Counted from the first letter of the stretch, positions 1-7,939 are shown. The stretch is DNA of 64,000 nt from Lachnospiraceae bacterium (GCA_016287675.1 JAEFAR010000003.1:1-64000); one strand, 5' to 3'. A program made the numbers and translations. The notes: a model not told the origin generated them from the letters alone.

Positions 1-198
1 CACCTCCTCATCCGCAACGATCTGCGCGTCCCAGACCTTATCCTTCCATTCACTTTCCGGAATGTCCTTAATGGCTACGGATACACTTTTCTCTTGGCAT
101 CCCAATGTCTCAACGATGGCCTTCGTTATCCTTTCCGCGCATTCTTTCTTTTGCTCCTCCGTCCTTCCCGGGAAGCATTTTACCTCAACGTGTGGCAT
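1..198 (-). CDS. 4-oxalocrotonate tautomerase family protein, PptA-like (3' end cut by window)
   Basis: Only the first 66 codons are inside the window; the gene runs off the left edge. The predicted protein starts MPHVEVKCFPGR, so after removal of Met the N-terminal residue is proline, the general base of the tautomerase superfamily. The following alpha helix with QKKECAERITKAI and the later SVSVAIKDI strand fit the beta-alpha-beta fold of 4-oxalocrotonate tautomerase and resemble E. coli PptA. The ATG at 196-198 is preceded by an AAAGGAG ribosome site. The natural substrate cannot be told from the sequence; members of this family isomerise enol/keto pairs in the cytoplasm. Confidence 0.8.
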   Translation of the reverse strand, partial: MPHVEVKCFPGRTEEQKKECAERITKAIVETLGCQEKSVSVAIKDIPESEWKDKVWDAQIVADEEV

Positions 199-224
199 GA
201 TCGATCTCCTTTCTGGGTGAATTT

Positions 225-253
225 ATTATAATCATGAATAAAGCTTAAATCAA
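225..253 (-). promoter_or_regulatory. Promoter of the tautomerase gene
   Basis: On the minus strand TTGATT and TATAAT are separated by exactly 17 bases, with the -10 about 27 bases before the start codon. This is a good sigma-A type match. Confidence 0.5.
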
Positions 254-309
254 TGTATCTATCCCTGTAACTCATTGTAATTACTATCTCCCTCTTAGCG
301 TCGGGTAGC

Positions 310-340
310 AAAATGACCGTCGTTTTAACCGACAGTCATT
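310..340 (-). terminator. Weak hairpin terminator candidate after the S41 gene
   Basis: AATGACTGTCGG and CGACGGTCATT pair around a six-base loop with one mismatch. Only three T residues follow on the minus strand, so termination is uncertain. It lies between the S41 gene end and the tautomerase promoter. Confidence 0.35.
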
Positions 341-343
341 CAG

Positions 344-376
344 GTTTCAATCCACTCCCTCCTCACGGAGGGAGAC
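344..376 (-). CRISPR. Solitary type I-C-like CRISPR repeat
   Basis: On the minus strand these 33 bases begin with GTC, form an uninterrupted hairpin (CTCCCTCC, loop GTGA, GGAGGGAG) and end with GTGGATTGAAAC, the hallmark 3' end of type I-C repeats. No second copy is visible within about 100 bases either side, and no cas gene is in the window. It is best read as an orphan or terminal remnant of a lost array. Confidence 0.5.
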
Positions 377-496
377 GTCGAGCAGCGGGACGAACACTTC
401 CGAGACCTTCTTTATATGGGTGATCATTTCATAACCAGAACATCCTCTTGCATCATATTACCCTATGGCATGTACAAAATCTTCCACCCGCTTTCT

Positions 497-1648
497 TCAG
501 CATATTGTTTTAATCGGTAAAACCGTAATCTCATTATCTTTATCCGGATCAGGCCGCCTAAAATACGCACGTGACACTCTAAAACGTATCTTGCTGTTGG
601 GCAATTGCATTTTTCTCGGCATCCCGTAAGAATTTGGGCAACCTCCCATCGGAAGGCCGCAGATTTTCGCAATTCCATTATCCAGGAGTGTAATTGCAAA
701 AGTCCTTGCACTGCTGAAAGTATCATGTGATATTTTGCAGATCATGTTTTTCGGAAACAGATTGTTTTGCTGTTTATTTTCAACCTCTTTATCACGGTCT
801 GAACTGATGTGCTCTTCACCTGACGTATAATCCGTCATTTCATAAAGACGGTATTTCCTTGCATTTGTGTATTCCAGAAACTCGCCGATCACCGAAGAAT
901 CTCCGCCCATATTCTTGGAAAGATCCAGCACAAAGGTTTTTATATTCTGTGATGTACAGAGCTCAGCCATTTTTCTTAAGGCATTTCTGTATTCATCATT
1001 ACAGATACAGGCATTCAGGTGAAGGATGATCGTATCCCTCTGCACCTCATATGCCAGAAATTCCTCATCCGGGATAAAATCGGCGACTCCATTGTAATGC
1101 TCCAACGCAAATGACTTTGTTACCTTCTCCCCGTTAACAAGAAGATCAACAGAATACTTTTCTTTGGCTCCAAAAAGCTTTTTTAGGTTCATTTCGCTGA
1201 ACAGGTGATAATTACGATAAGGATAATGCACCATTCTGCTTTTCACAAGATAGATGTTCTCATGAGGTATCCATTGCGCCGATCTATTGATAAGTTCTTC
1301 AATGCTTGTGCCCTCAATCTTCAATATGCGGGCACCTTGGGGTATATCTCCGTCTCCTTCTTCCACCAGCAGCTCATCACAGTTTTTTTCATTCCAGCCA
1401 CACTTAAGATTTAAGCACCGGTCATCAGATGTGTACGGCAGTTCTATGTTTGTGTGCCCGTCTTCAAAAAACATGACCATATTGGTCAGCGCATCCACAA
1501 AGCTGTCAAGCTCACATATGCCTTCTTTATTCTTTTCGAAGATCCTCAGAAATTCTTCCGGATCTTTCTCGTTCCGTATAAAAGCAGGATGCTTCATGAG
1601 TTCAGAATAAAGTAATTCCAGATCGCTCTTATAATCGTTTAAGTTCAT
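497..1648 (-). CDS. S41-family (C-terminal processing peptidase-like) protein
   Basis: The 383-residue product carries the outline of an S41 serine protease: FEDGHT at residues 61-66 (family LxDGHT), LDLSKNMGGD at 241-250 (family DLRxNxGG) and HDTFSSARTFA at 308-318, where Ser312 or Ser313 would be the catalytic serine. A PDZ-like stretch with GDIPQGARILKIEG lies near 99-113. No signal peptide is visible, so it is probably cytoplasmic, which is unusual but known for this family. I chose the ATG at 1646-1648 because AAGGGGC sits just before it; an upstream in-frame Met overlaps the previous gene. It lies 10 bases after the small gene on its 5' side, so the two are likely co-transcribed. Substrate unknown. 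Confidence 0.75.
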   Translation of the reverse strand: MNLNDYKSDLELLYSELMKHPAFIRNEKDPEEFLRIFEKNKEGICELDSFVDALTNMVMFFEDGHTNIELPYTSDDRCLNLKCGWNEKNCDELLVEEGDGDIPQGARILKIEGTSIEELINRSAQWIPHENIYLVKSRMVHYPYRNYHLFSEMNLKKLFGAKEKYSVDLLVNGEKVTKSFALEHYNGVADFIPDEEFLAYEVQRDTIILHLNACICNDEYRNALRKMAELCTSQNIKTFVLDLSKNMGGDSSVIGEFLEYTNARKYRLYEMTDYTSGEEHISSDRDKEVENKQQNNLFPKNMICKISHDTFSSARTFAITLLDNGIAKICGLPMGGCPNSYGMPRKMQLPNSKIRFRVSRAYFRRPDPDKDNEITVLPIKTIC

Positions 1649-1658
1649 TTTGCCCCTT

Positions 1659-1973
1659 TTACCACTCTTCCTCATCGTCATCTGAACTTAATCCGTTCCG
1701 GTAAAACTCGCTGATTCTCGCATTTGCGGCTTCGCTCTCCTTCTTAGCTTTCCACCTCTCGATGTCGCTGCAGATGGCAAGCATCTCATCCACTACCAGT
1801 TCCTCGCTCCGCGGTTTCACATTTACGAGATAGCCGATCATGCGGCTTATTGCCTTAGGGCTGCCCAACTGCTTTGCAATGAGTTCACCGAGCTCGCCCG
1901 GGAAACCAAGTTTTTTTGTTTCATTCACAAGGTTGTTTTTTGCCCTGTTCCATTCTGTACCGTATGTGTCCAA
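1659..1973 (-). CDS. Small hypothetical protein, acidic C-terminus
   Basis: A 104-residue soluble, mostly helical protein. It starts with a TTG codon (1971-1973) supported by GAGGG four bases upstream. The core reads LGFPGELGELIAKQLGSP followed by IGYLVNVKPRSEELVVDEML, and the tail ends SSDDDEEEW. I do not recognise the family. Its end is 10 bases from the S41-like gene, suggesting a two-gene operon and perhaps a partner or substrate role, but that is inference only. Confidence 0.65.
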   Translation of the reverse strand: MDTYGTEWNRAKNNLVNETKKLGFPGELGELIAKQLGSPKAISRMIGYLVNVKPRSEELVVDEMLAICSDIERWKAKKESEAANARISEFYRNGLSSDDDEEEW

Positions 1974-2070
1974 GACGATCCCTCTTTTAATTCAGCCGGA
2001 AGATCACTCTCCCGGCTGTTTTACATGTGTGCTTTTCTTCAAAAAATTCTTTTCTATGAAAAATATCTTT

Positions 2071-2484
2071 TTATGAAAAATGCTTTTCTACGAATCTGTC
2101 GATAAACCCTATGCTCAAAGTCTTTTCCTTAAGAGCAAAAAAGGCTGAAACAACAAGCACCACATCGCGGCAAATGTCAAGTGCGTCATCAAGGATCGCG
2201 AAGAAACGGCTAACGAATATGAAGCTGAAGTTACCGTTAAAAAGAAGAAAGATGCTGTTCAGGAACGCCATTAAGGTCGGAATTGCATTCACAAGCAATG
2301 CGAGCAGGGAAAAAGCAACCTGAAGCACAAAAGCCTTTACGACCGTTTTCTTAAGCCACATATCCTCTTCTGCGATAAGTACGTATCCTGCGGCAATGAT
2401 CAGCGGAATGTATCCTCCGAAAAGTGCAAGAAGAAAAACACCTGCAGCATACGCTGTAGTAGAAATACCAAGTTTTGTTTTCAT
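2071..2484 (-). CDS. Small multi-pass membrane protein, unknown function
   Basis: The 137-residue product has hydrophobic segments at roughly residues 9-37, 48-85 and 103-117, so three or four membrane spans, with a charged tail ending RFVEKHFS. The ATG is preceded by CGGAGG at a good distance. No catalytic motif is visible. The gene is followed by a hairpin (near 1990-2022) and preceded by the palindromic repeat array, so it is probably transcribed on its own. Function not recognised. Confidence 0.6.
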   Translation of the reverse strand: MKTKLGISTTAYAAGVFLLALFGGYIPLIIAAGYVLIAEEDMWLKKTVVKAFVLQVAFSLLALLVNAIPTLMAFLNSIFLLFNGNFSFIFVSRFFAILDDALDICRDVVLVVSAFFALKEKTLSIGFIDRFVEKHFS

Positions 2485-2570
2485 GGATTAGCCTCCGAAG
2501 TTTTTGTTTCATATTACTCTCTTTCAGGCACAAATGCAATAAAAACAAAGTTTCTGTTATACTCGCTCCT

Positions 2571-2887
2571 CCGCGCTCGATGGCAAATTATTTACCTAAA
2601 ACGGGAAGTTTTTATCCTTTTTAGGTAAGAAATGCAAGTCTTCGCGCGGTCAAAGCCCGCGCTCGATGGCGAATTCTTTACCTAAAACGGAAGTTTTTAT
2701 CCTTTTTAGGTAAGAAATGCAAGTCTTCGCGCGGTCAAAGCCCGCGCTCGATGGCGAATTCTTTACCTAAAATGGAAGTTCTTATCCTCTTTAGGTAAGA
2801 AATGCAAGTCTTCGCGCGGTCAAAGCCCGCGCTCGATGGCGAATTCTTTACCTAAAACGAAGGTTTTCTCTCCCTTTAGGTAAGAAA
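2571..2887 (-). repeat. Array A: about 85-bp double-hairpin tandem repeats (four copies)
   Basis: Copies begin at TTTACCTAAAA, positions 2591, 2677, 2762 and 2847, giving a period of 85-86 bases. Each unit holds a palindrome (TTTACCTAAAA and TTTTAGGTAA) enclosing a small AAAAC-GGAA-GTTTT hairpin, then a second hairpin GCGCGG/CCGCGC. Units 2 and 3 are nearly identical. The fourth unit is cut after its first hairpin and runs into the end of the nuclease gene: the gene's TAA stop (2876-2878) lies inside the palindrome arm. The units have no variable spacers. This fills the whole 390-base interval between the membrane protein gene and the nuclease gene. Confidence 0.9.
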
Positions 2888-3673
2888 CAAGTCTTTAAGC
2901 ATTTTCTTTATGCCCTTGATATTCAGCGGATTTTCTTCTGTCTCATAGGTGAGCAGCAGTTCTCTGCCGAGGTATATGCCATTTTCCATGTAATCATCAA
3001 GCTTATGAAGACAGCCCGTTCTGTACTCCTGATCATCAAGCAAGCCAAAATGCTCAAGATAAATCTCTCTTCTTGTCCTGACATTCAAAAGCGTGAAATC
3101 CGGATACCTTTTCCCTCCATTGCGGAGCACCAACTGTTTTTCGTAATGATAAGGTATTCCAAGTTCAAAGAGTATATTGGCGATCAAAACCTCAGATTTC
3201 GATCTTACCATTTCGCCTTTTGCCGTTTCGTATATTTTGTTTTCAATCATAAAGGGATTGGTTTTGAACTTCATGAATTGCCATTCTCTGGCATAGAGTT
3301 CATCGGTCAGAATGTATGGTGTTACAAGTTTCTTCCTTTCATCCGAAAGGTTTTTAAAAACAGCATCTGTGTTATTCCCCTCAAGCCCCGCTACAGCCCT
3401 CTTCAAATATTTAAGTTCTGTCTCTGCCCGTTTCAGAAACAGTTTGTTGTAATCCTTTTGCGCCAATTGTTTCACGAGTTCCTTGTTCTTTGCAGGAATA
3501 TAGTCTCCGGTAGTATCTCCTCGTTTTGTCACAACATAGTAATTGCATCCCTGCCCGGTCTTGTTGACTCGCAATCGCCCATCCGGAAATCTGTCGATGT
3601 CAGCTTCAGCTGCTCTGACAGCCTTTTTTAGTAGTGTTACCCGTTCCTTCATTAAGTTGATAAAGTCATTCAT
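2876..3673 (-). CDS. PD-(D/E)XK-like nuclease-domain protein inside the repeat array
   Basis: The 265-residue product has an N-terminal helical, coiled-coil-prone part (about 1-120) and a C-terminal part that looks like a PD-(D/E)XK nuclease core: RSKSE with Glu161, then YPDFTL with Asp192, then IYLEHFG with Glu207. The EHFG form, with His instead of Lys, occurs in helicase-associated nuclease domains. No helicase part is present, so this is a stand-alone version. The ATG follows GAAAGGA. The gene is bracketed on both sides by the same 85-bp palindromic repeats and its stop codon is built from the repeat arm. This invites comparison with REP-associated transposases (RAYT), though it has no transposase motifs. 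Activity and target are unknown. Confidence 0.7.
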   Translation of the reverse strand: MNDFINLMKERVTLLKKAVRAAEADIDRFPDGRLRVNKTGQGCNYYVVTKRGDTTGDYIPAKNKELVKQLAQKDYNKLFLKRAETELKYLKRAVAGLEGNNTDAVFKNLSDERKKLVTPYILTDELYAREWQFMKFKTNPFMIENKIYETAKGEMVRSKSEVLIANILFELGIPYHYEKQLVLRNGGKRYPDFTLLNVRTRREIYLEHFGLLDDQEYRTGCLHKLDDYMENGIYLGRELLLTYETEENPLNIKGIKKMLKDLFLT

Positions 3674-3735
3674 GGTTTTTTTCCTTTCGAATCAAAGAAT
3701 AATAGAGTTGCGGCTCTAAAGAAAAAGAGCCAAAA

Positions 3736-3950
3736 GTGAATTCTTTACCTAAAACGAAAGTTTTTGTCCTCTTTAGGTAAGAAATACAAGTCTTCGCGCG
3801 GTCAAAGCCCGCGCTCGATGGCGAAATCTTTACCTAAAACGGAAGTTTTTATCCTCTTTAGGTAAAAAAGCAAGGCTTCGCGCGACTTTCGCTCGCGCTC
3901 GAGGGGGAATTGTTTAACTAAAACGAAGGTTTTGTGGGATTTAGGTAAAA
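3736..3950 (-). repeat. Array B: three more copies of the 85-bp double-hairpin repeat
   Basis: Copies begin at 3744, 3829 and 3913 (84-85 base period), upstream of the nuclease gene. The copy at 3744 matches array A units closely. In the copy at 3829 the second hairpin changes from GCGCGG/CCGCGC to GCGCGA/TCGCGC, a paired change that keeps the stem. The last copy is degenerate (TTTAACTAAAA) and lacks the second half. Confidence 0.88.
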
Positions 3951-4032
3951 AAGAGGGATTTGCGTCCCAAGAATTGCCTGTGTCGGGGATTATACCGCCG
4001 GTAAAGGGAAATGTCAACAAAAACAGTGGCAG

Positions 4033-4093
4033 AGAAAGGTCAGAGAAAGGCCAAGAATTCCTCGGGAGAGAAAAGTCAGGGAAAGGCCAAGAA
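4033..4093. repeat. Pair of 25-bp purine-rich direct repeats
   Basis: AGAAAGGTCAGAGAAAGGCC and AGAAAAGTCAGGGAAAGGCC (each followed by AAGAA) start at 4033 and 4069, 36 bases apart with two differences. They lie between array B and the plsY terminator. Otherwise the interval 3951-4090 shows no gene. Confidence 0.6.
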
Positions 4094-4116
4094 AAACCCC
4101 GGCAGGAACGCCGGGG
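4091..4116 (-). terminator. Terminator of the fakB-fakA-plsY unit
   Basis: On the minus strand CCCCGGC-GTTCCT-GCCGGGG is followed by TTTTTC. A strong intrinsic terminator about 55 bases after the plsY stop. Confidence 0.75.
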
Positions 4117-4171
4117 CAAAATCATCAAAGATGTAGGCAGATTAACAATTATATAAGTGGTGGCTTCATCC

Positions 4172-4828
4172 TCAGTGAGCATGCCCGAAGCTGAACTTCC
4201 GCTCTGTTCCGGTCATCAGCCTCTTGATGTTCTCTTTGTGGCGGAAGATCATGAGAAGGGCCGAGGCAAAAGAAAGCCCTATTGTCCAGGGCTCTGCGCC
4301 AACGATCAGCAGCACGACAGGTGCTGAAAGGATCGCTGCCATTGTAGCGACCGACATGTACTTTAACGTGAACAGGAGCAGGCAAAGAAGCACAACCCCC
4401 ACAAGTCCTGCGCGCCAGTCGTAAAACCAGAGGGCCGCAATGTTAACCAGGAAGCCTTTACCGCCCTTAAAGCCGTAGTAAACAGGGAAATCATGTCCAA
4501 TCGATGCGCAAAGTGTCGTAAATGCGATTCCGATCTGGCGGAGGTTGCAATCAAGTCCATGCACTTCGCCGTACCGTCCAAAAATGTAACCGAACACCGC
4601 AAGGATCAGAACACATTTACCTATGTCCAGCCCCATCACGAGCCAAGCCCACTTACTGCCGTAAACCCGCTTAAAATTAGTAAAGCCCGGGTTTCCGCTG
4701 CCCTTTGGATTGTTTCTGATGTCTTCCTTATAAATTGCGTTGGAGAGTACGATGGCAGGATTGATCCCTGCCACAAAATACGCCGTTATCCCCGCTGCCA
4801 CAAATATCATTATCAATACAGTATCCAT
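4172..4828 (-). CDS. plsY: Acyl-phosphate:glycerol-3-phosphate acyltransferase PlsY
   Basis: A 218-residue multi-pass membrane enzyme that moves the acyl group from acyl-phosphate to glycerol-3-phosphate, the first step of phospholipid synthesis. Family motifs are visible: the first loop with NPKGSGNPGFTN (family GSGNxGxTN), and GHDFPVYYGFKGGKG (family GHxxPxxxxFxGGKG). Five hydrophobic segments fit the PlsY topology. An in-frame upstream extension exists, but the ATG at 4826-4828 has AGAGGA at the right distance and gives the usual family length. It lies downstream of fakB and fakA on the same strand, so the acyl-phosphate producer and consumer are neighbours, although a 400-base repeat block separates them. 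Confidence 0.92.
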   Translation of the reverse strand: MDTVLIMIFVAAGITAYFVAGINPAIVLSNAIYKEDIRNNPKGSGNPGFTNFKRVYGSKWAWLVMGLDIGKCVLILAVFGYIFGRYGEVHGLDCNLRQIGIAFTTLCASIGHDFPVYYGFKGGKGFLVNIAALWFYDWRAGLVGVVLLCLLLFTLKYMSVATMAAILSAPVVLLIVGAEPWTIGLSFASALLMIFRHKENIKRLMTGTERKFSFGHAH

Positions 4829-4859
4829 TATGATCCTCTTTTTTTTGTGTGCTGCCTTG

Positions 4860-5237
4860 CTCTTCAGCCTCCGTGAACCCTTCCCCATCTCTGCTCAGAT
4901 TCATCTTCACATTATCAGTTCATGCTTCACTTATAACTGAGCTCATCCTGTCTTCTCGCTCTTCAGCCTCTGTGAAACCTTCTCCATCTCTGCTCAGATT
5001 CATCTTCACATTATCAGTTCATGCTTCACTTATAACTGAGCTCATCCTGTCTTCTCGCTCTTCAGCCTCTGTGAAACCTTCCCCATCTCTGCTCAGACTC
5101 ATCTTCACATTATCAGTTCATGCTTCACTTATAACTGAGCTCATCCTGTCTTCTCGCTCTTCAGCCTCCGTGAAACCTTCCCTGTCTCTGCTCAGACTCA
5201 TCCTCACATTATCAGATCATGCTTCACTTCCGGCACG
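4860..5237 (-). repeat. 99-bp tandem repeat block (four copies) between fakA and plsY
   Basis: Copies begin at 4860, 4959, 5058 and 5157, an exact 99-base (33-codon) period with a few substitutions each. On the minus strand every unit has an open frame from ATG to TGA encoding about 27 residues beginning MN(or S)LSRDGEGFTEAEE and ending SSVISEA; the frame repeats in register because 99 is divisible by 3. The plus strand is also open through all units. A TCAGTT/AACTGA inverted repeat occurs in each unit. No clear ribosome site precedes the small frames, so coding is doubtful. The block occupies nearly all of the 422 bases between plsY and fakA. Confidence 0.92.
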
Positions 5238-5250
5238 AATCGTGCAATTG

Positions 5251-6909
5251 TCACTCCAGTATTATCTCAAAATCGTAAACATCCTGGCCGCCATCGATCT
5301 CGTAAAGCTCCGTGCGGGGGAATTTTTCTCCCGCAATGCGGCGGAATTCCTTTCGTTCCTCGGTGGTTGCGGAATTTCCGTAGATCGCTATCATGACTTC
5401 GTGGGAAGCCGCTTCCAGCTTGGTGAGCATCTCAGTAGCTGCTTCCAGCTTGTCAGCATTTGATGAAAGCATATTCTTCCCTGAAAAGCCGATAAAGTCA
5501 TTGTTTTTAATCTCAACACCGTCAATGTTTGCATCTCTCACGGAGCGAGTCACTTCTCCCGTTACGACCCCCTGCATCGCTTCCTTCATTTCCGATGCGA
5601 TGGTTTCGCTTTCTCCGCTGTCATATGAAAGCATACTGAGAGCTGCGTATCCGTCTCCGATACTTTTGGAAGGGATCACAATAACCTGCGAGTCCTTGTA
5701 GATGTCTGCAGCAAGCTGTGCTGCCATCACAATATTTCCGTTGTTCGGAAGTACAAAAATAGTGTCTGCATTAACCGTATCAAAGGCCTCGATGAAATCT
5801 TCGGAAGAAGGGTTCTTACCCTGTCCTCCGTCTATTACAAGATCAGCCCCCAGAGTTTTCAAAGTCTCCTTGATTCCGTCCCCCGTAGCCACGGTGACAG
5901 TCGCAAACTTCCTGTGTTCGCCTCTGTCCGCCGCACTGTCGGCTTTTTTCACTTCCTTCGCTATAGTGTCATTGTGCTGTAAGGTCATGTTTTCGCACTT
6001 AAGTGTCAGGAATTCACCGAATTGCTGACAGAAGTCGAAAACCTTTCCGGGCGTCATGGTGTGAACATGTACCTTCACAATGGAGCCCGTCTTAAATGCT
6101 ACAATAGAGTTTCCTATGGAATTCAAGAATTCCAATATGGGATCGATGGTGAAATTTTCCACATCAACCTTGCAATTCTGGAGCTGCAGAAGAAATTCCG
6201 TGCAATAACCGTACTCCATTACGGAATCTGCCGTAAATCTGCTGGTGTCCACAGCCTTTGCCCCAAAGGAAAGGGACGCATCGGAAATGTGTTCCCCCTT
6301 CAGTGTCTTGTTCATTCCGTCAATGATGTAAACCAGTCCTGCTCCGCCACTGTCGATGACTCCGGCCTCCCTCAGAACATCCAGAAGCTGAGGAGTTCGT
6401 TCCAAAGAACGGTTCATCTCCTCCAGCACATCCGAAAAGAAGCTCTCCATTGTACTGCTGTCTGTTATCCTGTTGCAGGCATATTCAGTCGCTTCTCTCG
6501 CAACTGTCAGCATCGTTCCTTCCGTGGGCTTCATAACTGCTTCGTAGGCACGACGTACTCCCGATTTAAAGGCAAAGCCCACAGTCTTCACATCAGCATT
6601 CTCACTGCCCGTAAATCCCTTGGCAATGCCCGAAAAAAACTGTGAAAGGATAACCCCCGAGTTTCCTCTTGCAGAAAGAAGCATACCGTTTGCGATGGTG
6701 TCAGACATGTCAGAAAGCGAGTAAGATCCCGCATTTTCCGCAGCTGTGACTCCTCCGGTTATTGTAAGACTCATATTTTCTCCCGTATCTCCGTCGGGAA
6801 TGGGAAAAACATTCAGGTCGTTTACTATCTGCGCGTTGGCGCGAAGATTTGCAGCGCCGCCCTTTATAAGTGATGAATAGAGTTCACCAGAAAGTACTTT
6901 TGTTTCCAT
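5251..6909 (-). CDS. fakA: Fatty acid kinase subunit FakA (DhaL-domain, YloV family)
   Basis: The 552-residue product starts with a DhaL ATP-binding domain: DLNVFPIPDGDTGENM at residues 31-46 carries the aspartates that hold Mg-ATP. The middle and C-terminal parts (with FVLPNNGNIVMAAQ and the ending DGGQDVYDFEIILE) match the FakA/YloV layout and usual length. FakA phosphorylates the fatty acid held by FakB, giving acyl-phosphate. The ATG at 6907-6909 is preceded by GAGGG; an earlier Met would overlap the previous gene. It starts 14 bases after the DegV/FakB gene, so the two form an operon. Confidence 0.9.
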   Translation of the reverse strand: METKVLSGELYSSLIKGGAANLRANAQIVNDLNVFPIPDGDTGENMSLTITGGVTAAENAGSYSLSDMSDTIANGMLLSARGNSGVILSQFFSGIAKGFTGSENADVKTVGFAFKSGVRRAYEAVMKPTEGTMLTVAREATEYACNRITDSSTMESFFSDVLEEMNRSLERTPQLLDVLREAGVIDSGGAGLVYIIDGMNKTLKGEHISDASLSFGAKAVDTSRFTADSVMEYGYCTEFLLQLQNCKVDVENFTIDPILEFLNSIGNSIVAFKTGSIVKVHVHTMTPGKVFDFCQQFGEFLTLKCENMTLQHNDTIAKEVKKADSAADRGEHRKFATVTVATGDGIKETLKTLGADLVIDGGQGKNPSSEDFIEAFDTVNADTIFVLPNNGNIVMAAQLAADIYKDSQVIVIPSKSIGDGYAALSMLSYDSGESETIASEMKEAMQGVVTGEVTRSVRDANIDGVEIKNNDFIGFSGKNMLSSNADKLEAATEMLTKLEAASHEVMIAIYGNSATTEERKEFRRIAGEKFPRTELYEIDGGQDVYDFEIILE

Positions 6910-6923
6910 ATTGTCCCTCAATA

Positions 6924-7814
6924 TCAATTTCCCGCAACAAACGTTACTTCTTTACCGAATGCAAAAAGTCCGATGGCATCAGGTCCGATGGAGGCACCGA
7001 TGATGGGTCCGATGTATGAGATGTGAGTGTCTTTGCAGGGGATCTGCTCTTTAACGATCTTCTCCAGTTCCTTTGCTTCCTCCTCGCAGTCCGCATGAAC
7101 GATGTAGATCGTCTGCTTTTCCGGATCCACGATGCTTTCCTTAAGAAGATTAACGATCTCATTCAGCGAAGTCTGTCTGCCCTTGACCTTTTTGATGGGA
7201 ACCTGGTCACCGTTCTTATCTGAAATAAGAATGGGCTTTACGCCGAAAAGATTCCCGAGAAATGCTGCGGAAGCCTTGACTCTCCCCGCTCTTTTCAATG
7301 CATCCAGAGAATGCACCGTGATGTATTCATTAACTGTTTTTGCTTCTTTGTTTAAAAGTTCAAAGATCTCCTTTGCACTCTTCCCCTGATCTCTGTACTC
7401 TGCACCGCGGATCGCAAGTATTCCCTCGCCCATGCACGCATTCAGGGCATCCACAACAAAGATCTCATGTCCCGGATTCTGTTCCATGATCTCCTTCGCA
7501 ACCACAAAACCGGTGTTCACCGATCCCGACTGCTTGGAAGAGCAGCCGATGTAGACTATATCAAATCCTTCGTTGACATATTGATTAAAAACTCGCTTAA
7601 ACTCCTGCACCGGTACCTGAGTTGTCAAAACGCGCTTTCCGTCCCGCATGATGCTGTACAGTTCCCGGGGAGTGTAAATGTCCCAGTCCAGACTGGCAGC
7701 TGTTTCTTTGCCCTCGTACTCCGTGTACATTTTTGCATAATCAATGTCGTATCTGTCGCGCAGATCTCTGCTGAGATCCGAGCAGGAATCAGTAATGATC
7801 TTTACCTTATTCAT
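6924..7814 (-). CDS. fakB: DegV-family fatty-acid-binding protein (FakB)
   Basis: A 296-residue cytoplasmic DegV protein. The N-terminus has the family ITDSCSDL motif at about residues 7-14, and the hallmark TTQVP and SSKQSGS segments follow. DegV proteins bind one fatty acid and present it to FakA. The start at 7812-7814 has AAGGAG about nine bases upstream; the longer open frame upstream lacks such a site. Adjacency to fakA supports the FakB reading. The promoter region upstream contains a perfect palindrome over the -10 box, so the unit is probably repressor-controlled. Confidence 0.9.
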   Translation of the reverse strand: MNKVKIITDSCSDLSRDLRDRYDIDYAKMYTEYEGKETAASLDWDIYTPRELYSIMRDGKRVLTTQVPVQEFKRVFNQYVNEGFDIVYIGCSSKQSGSVNTGFVVAKEIMEQNPGHEIFVVDALNACMGEGILAIRGAEYRDQGKSAKEIFELLNKEAKTVNEYITVHSLDALKRAGRVKASAAFLGNLFGVKPILISDKNGDQVPIKKVKGRQTSLNEIVNLLKESIVDPEKQTIYIVHADCEEEAKELEKIVKEQIPCKDTHISYIGPIIGASIGPDAIGLFAFGKEVTFVAGN

Positions 7815-7939
7815 TATATCAGTCTCCTTTTTTTCACAGGCAAACCTTCCCGTCGCCCCGTCATTAAGAACAGCCCCCAAAAAATGTTTCTATCAGGCAT
7901 ATATTTGCTTTTTCGCCTGTTTTCGCCGTTCTCACGGAA

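Noticed and set aside
463-496. Frameshifted extension of the S41 gene
   Set aside because: A second frame continues past the stop with KQYAEESGWKILYMP, which could hint at a frameshift. The S41 core is complete and the annotated frame ends normally, so I do not call a pseudogene.
3005-3631. 208-codon plus-strand frame antisense to the nuclease gene
   Set aside because: No ribosome site and no domain; the minus-strand gene has a good start and PD-(D/E)XK-like motifs.
2571-3950. CRISPR array reading of the 85-bp repeats
   Set aside because: The units are nearly identical over their whole length, with no unique spacers of constant size, and each is itself a double hairpin. They are repeats of one element, not repeat-spacer units.
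4849-5463. Plus-strand 204-codon open frame through the 99-bp repeats
   Set aside because: It starts at a GTG without a ribosome site and its second half is antisense to fakA. The open frame follows from a period divisible by 3 and lack of stops, not from clear coding signals.
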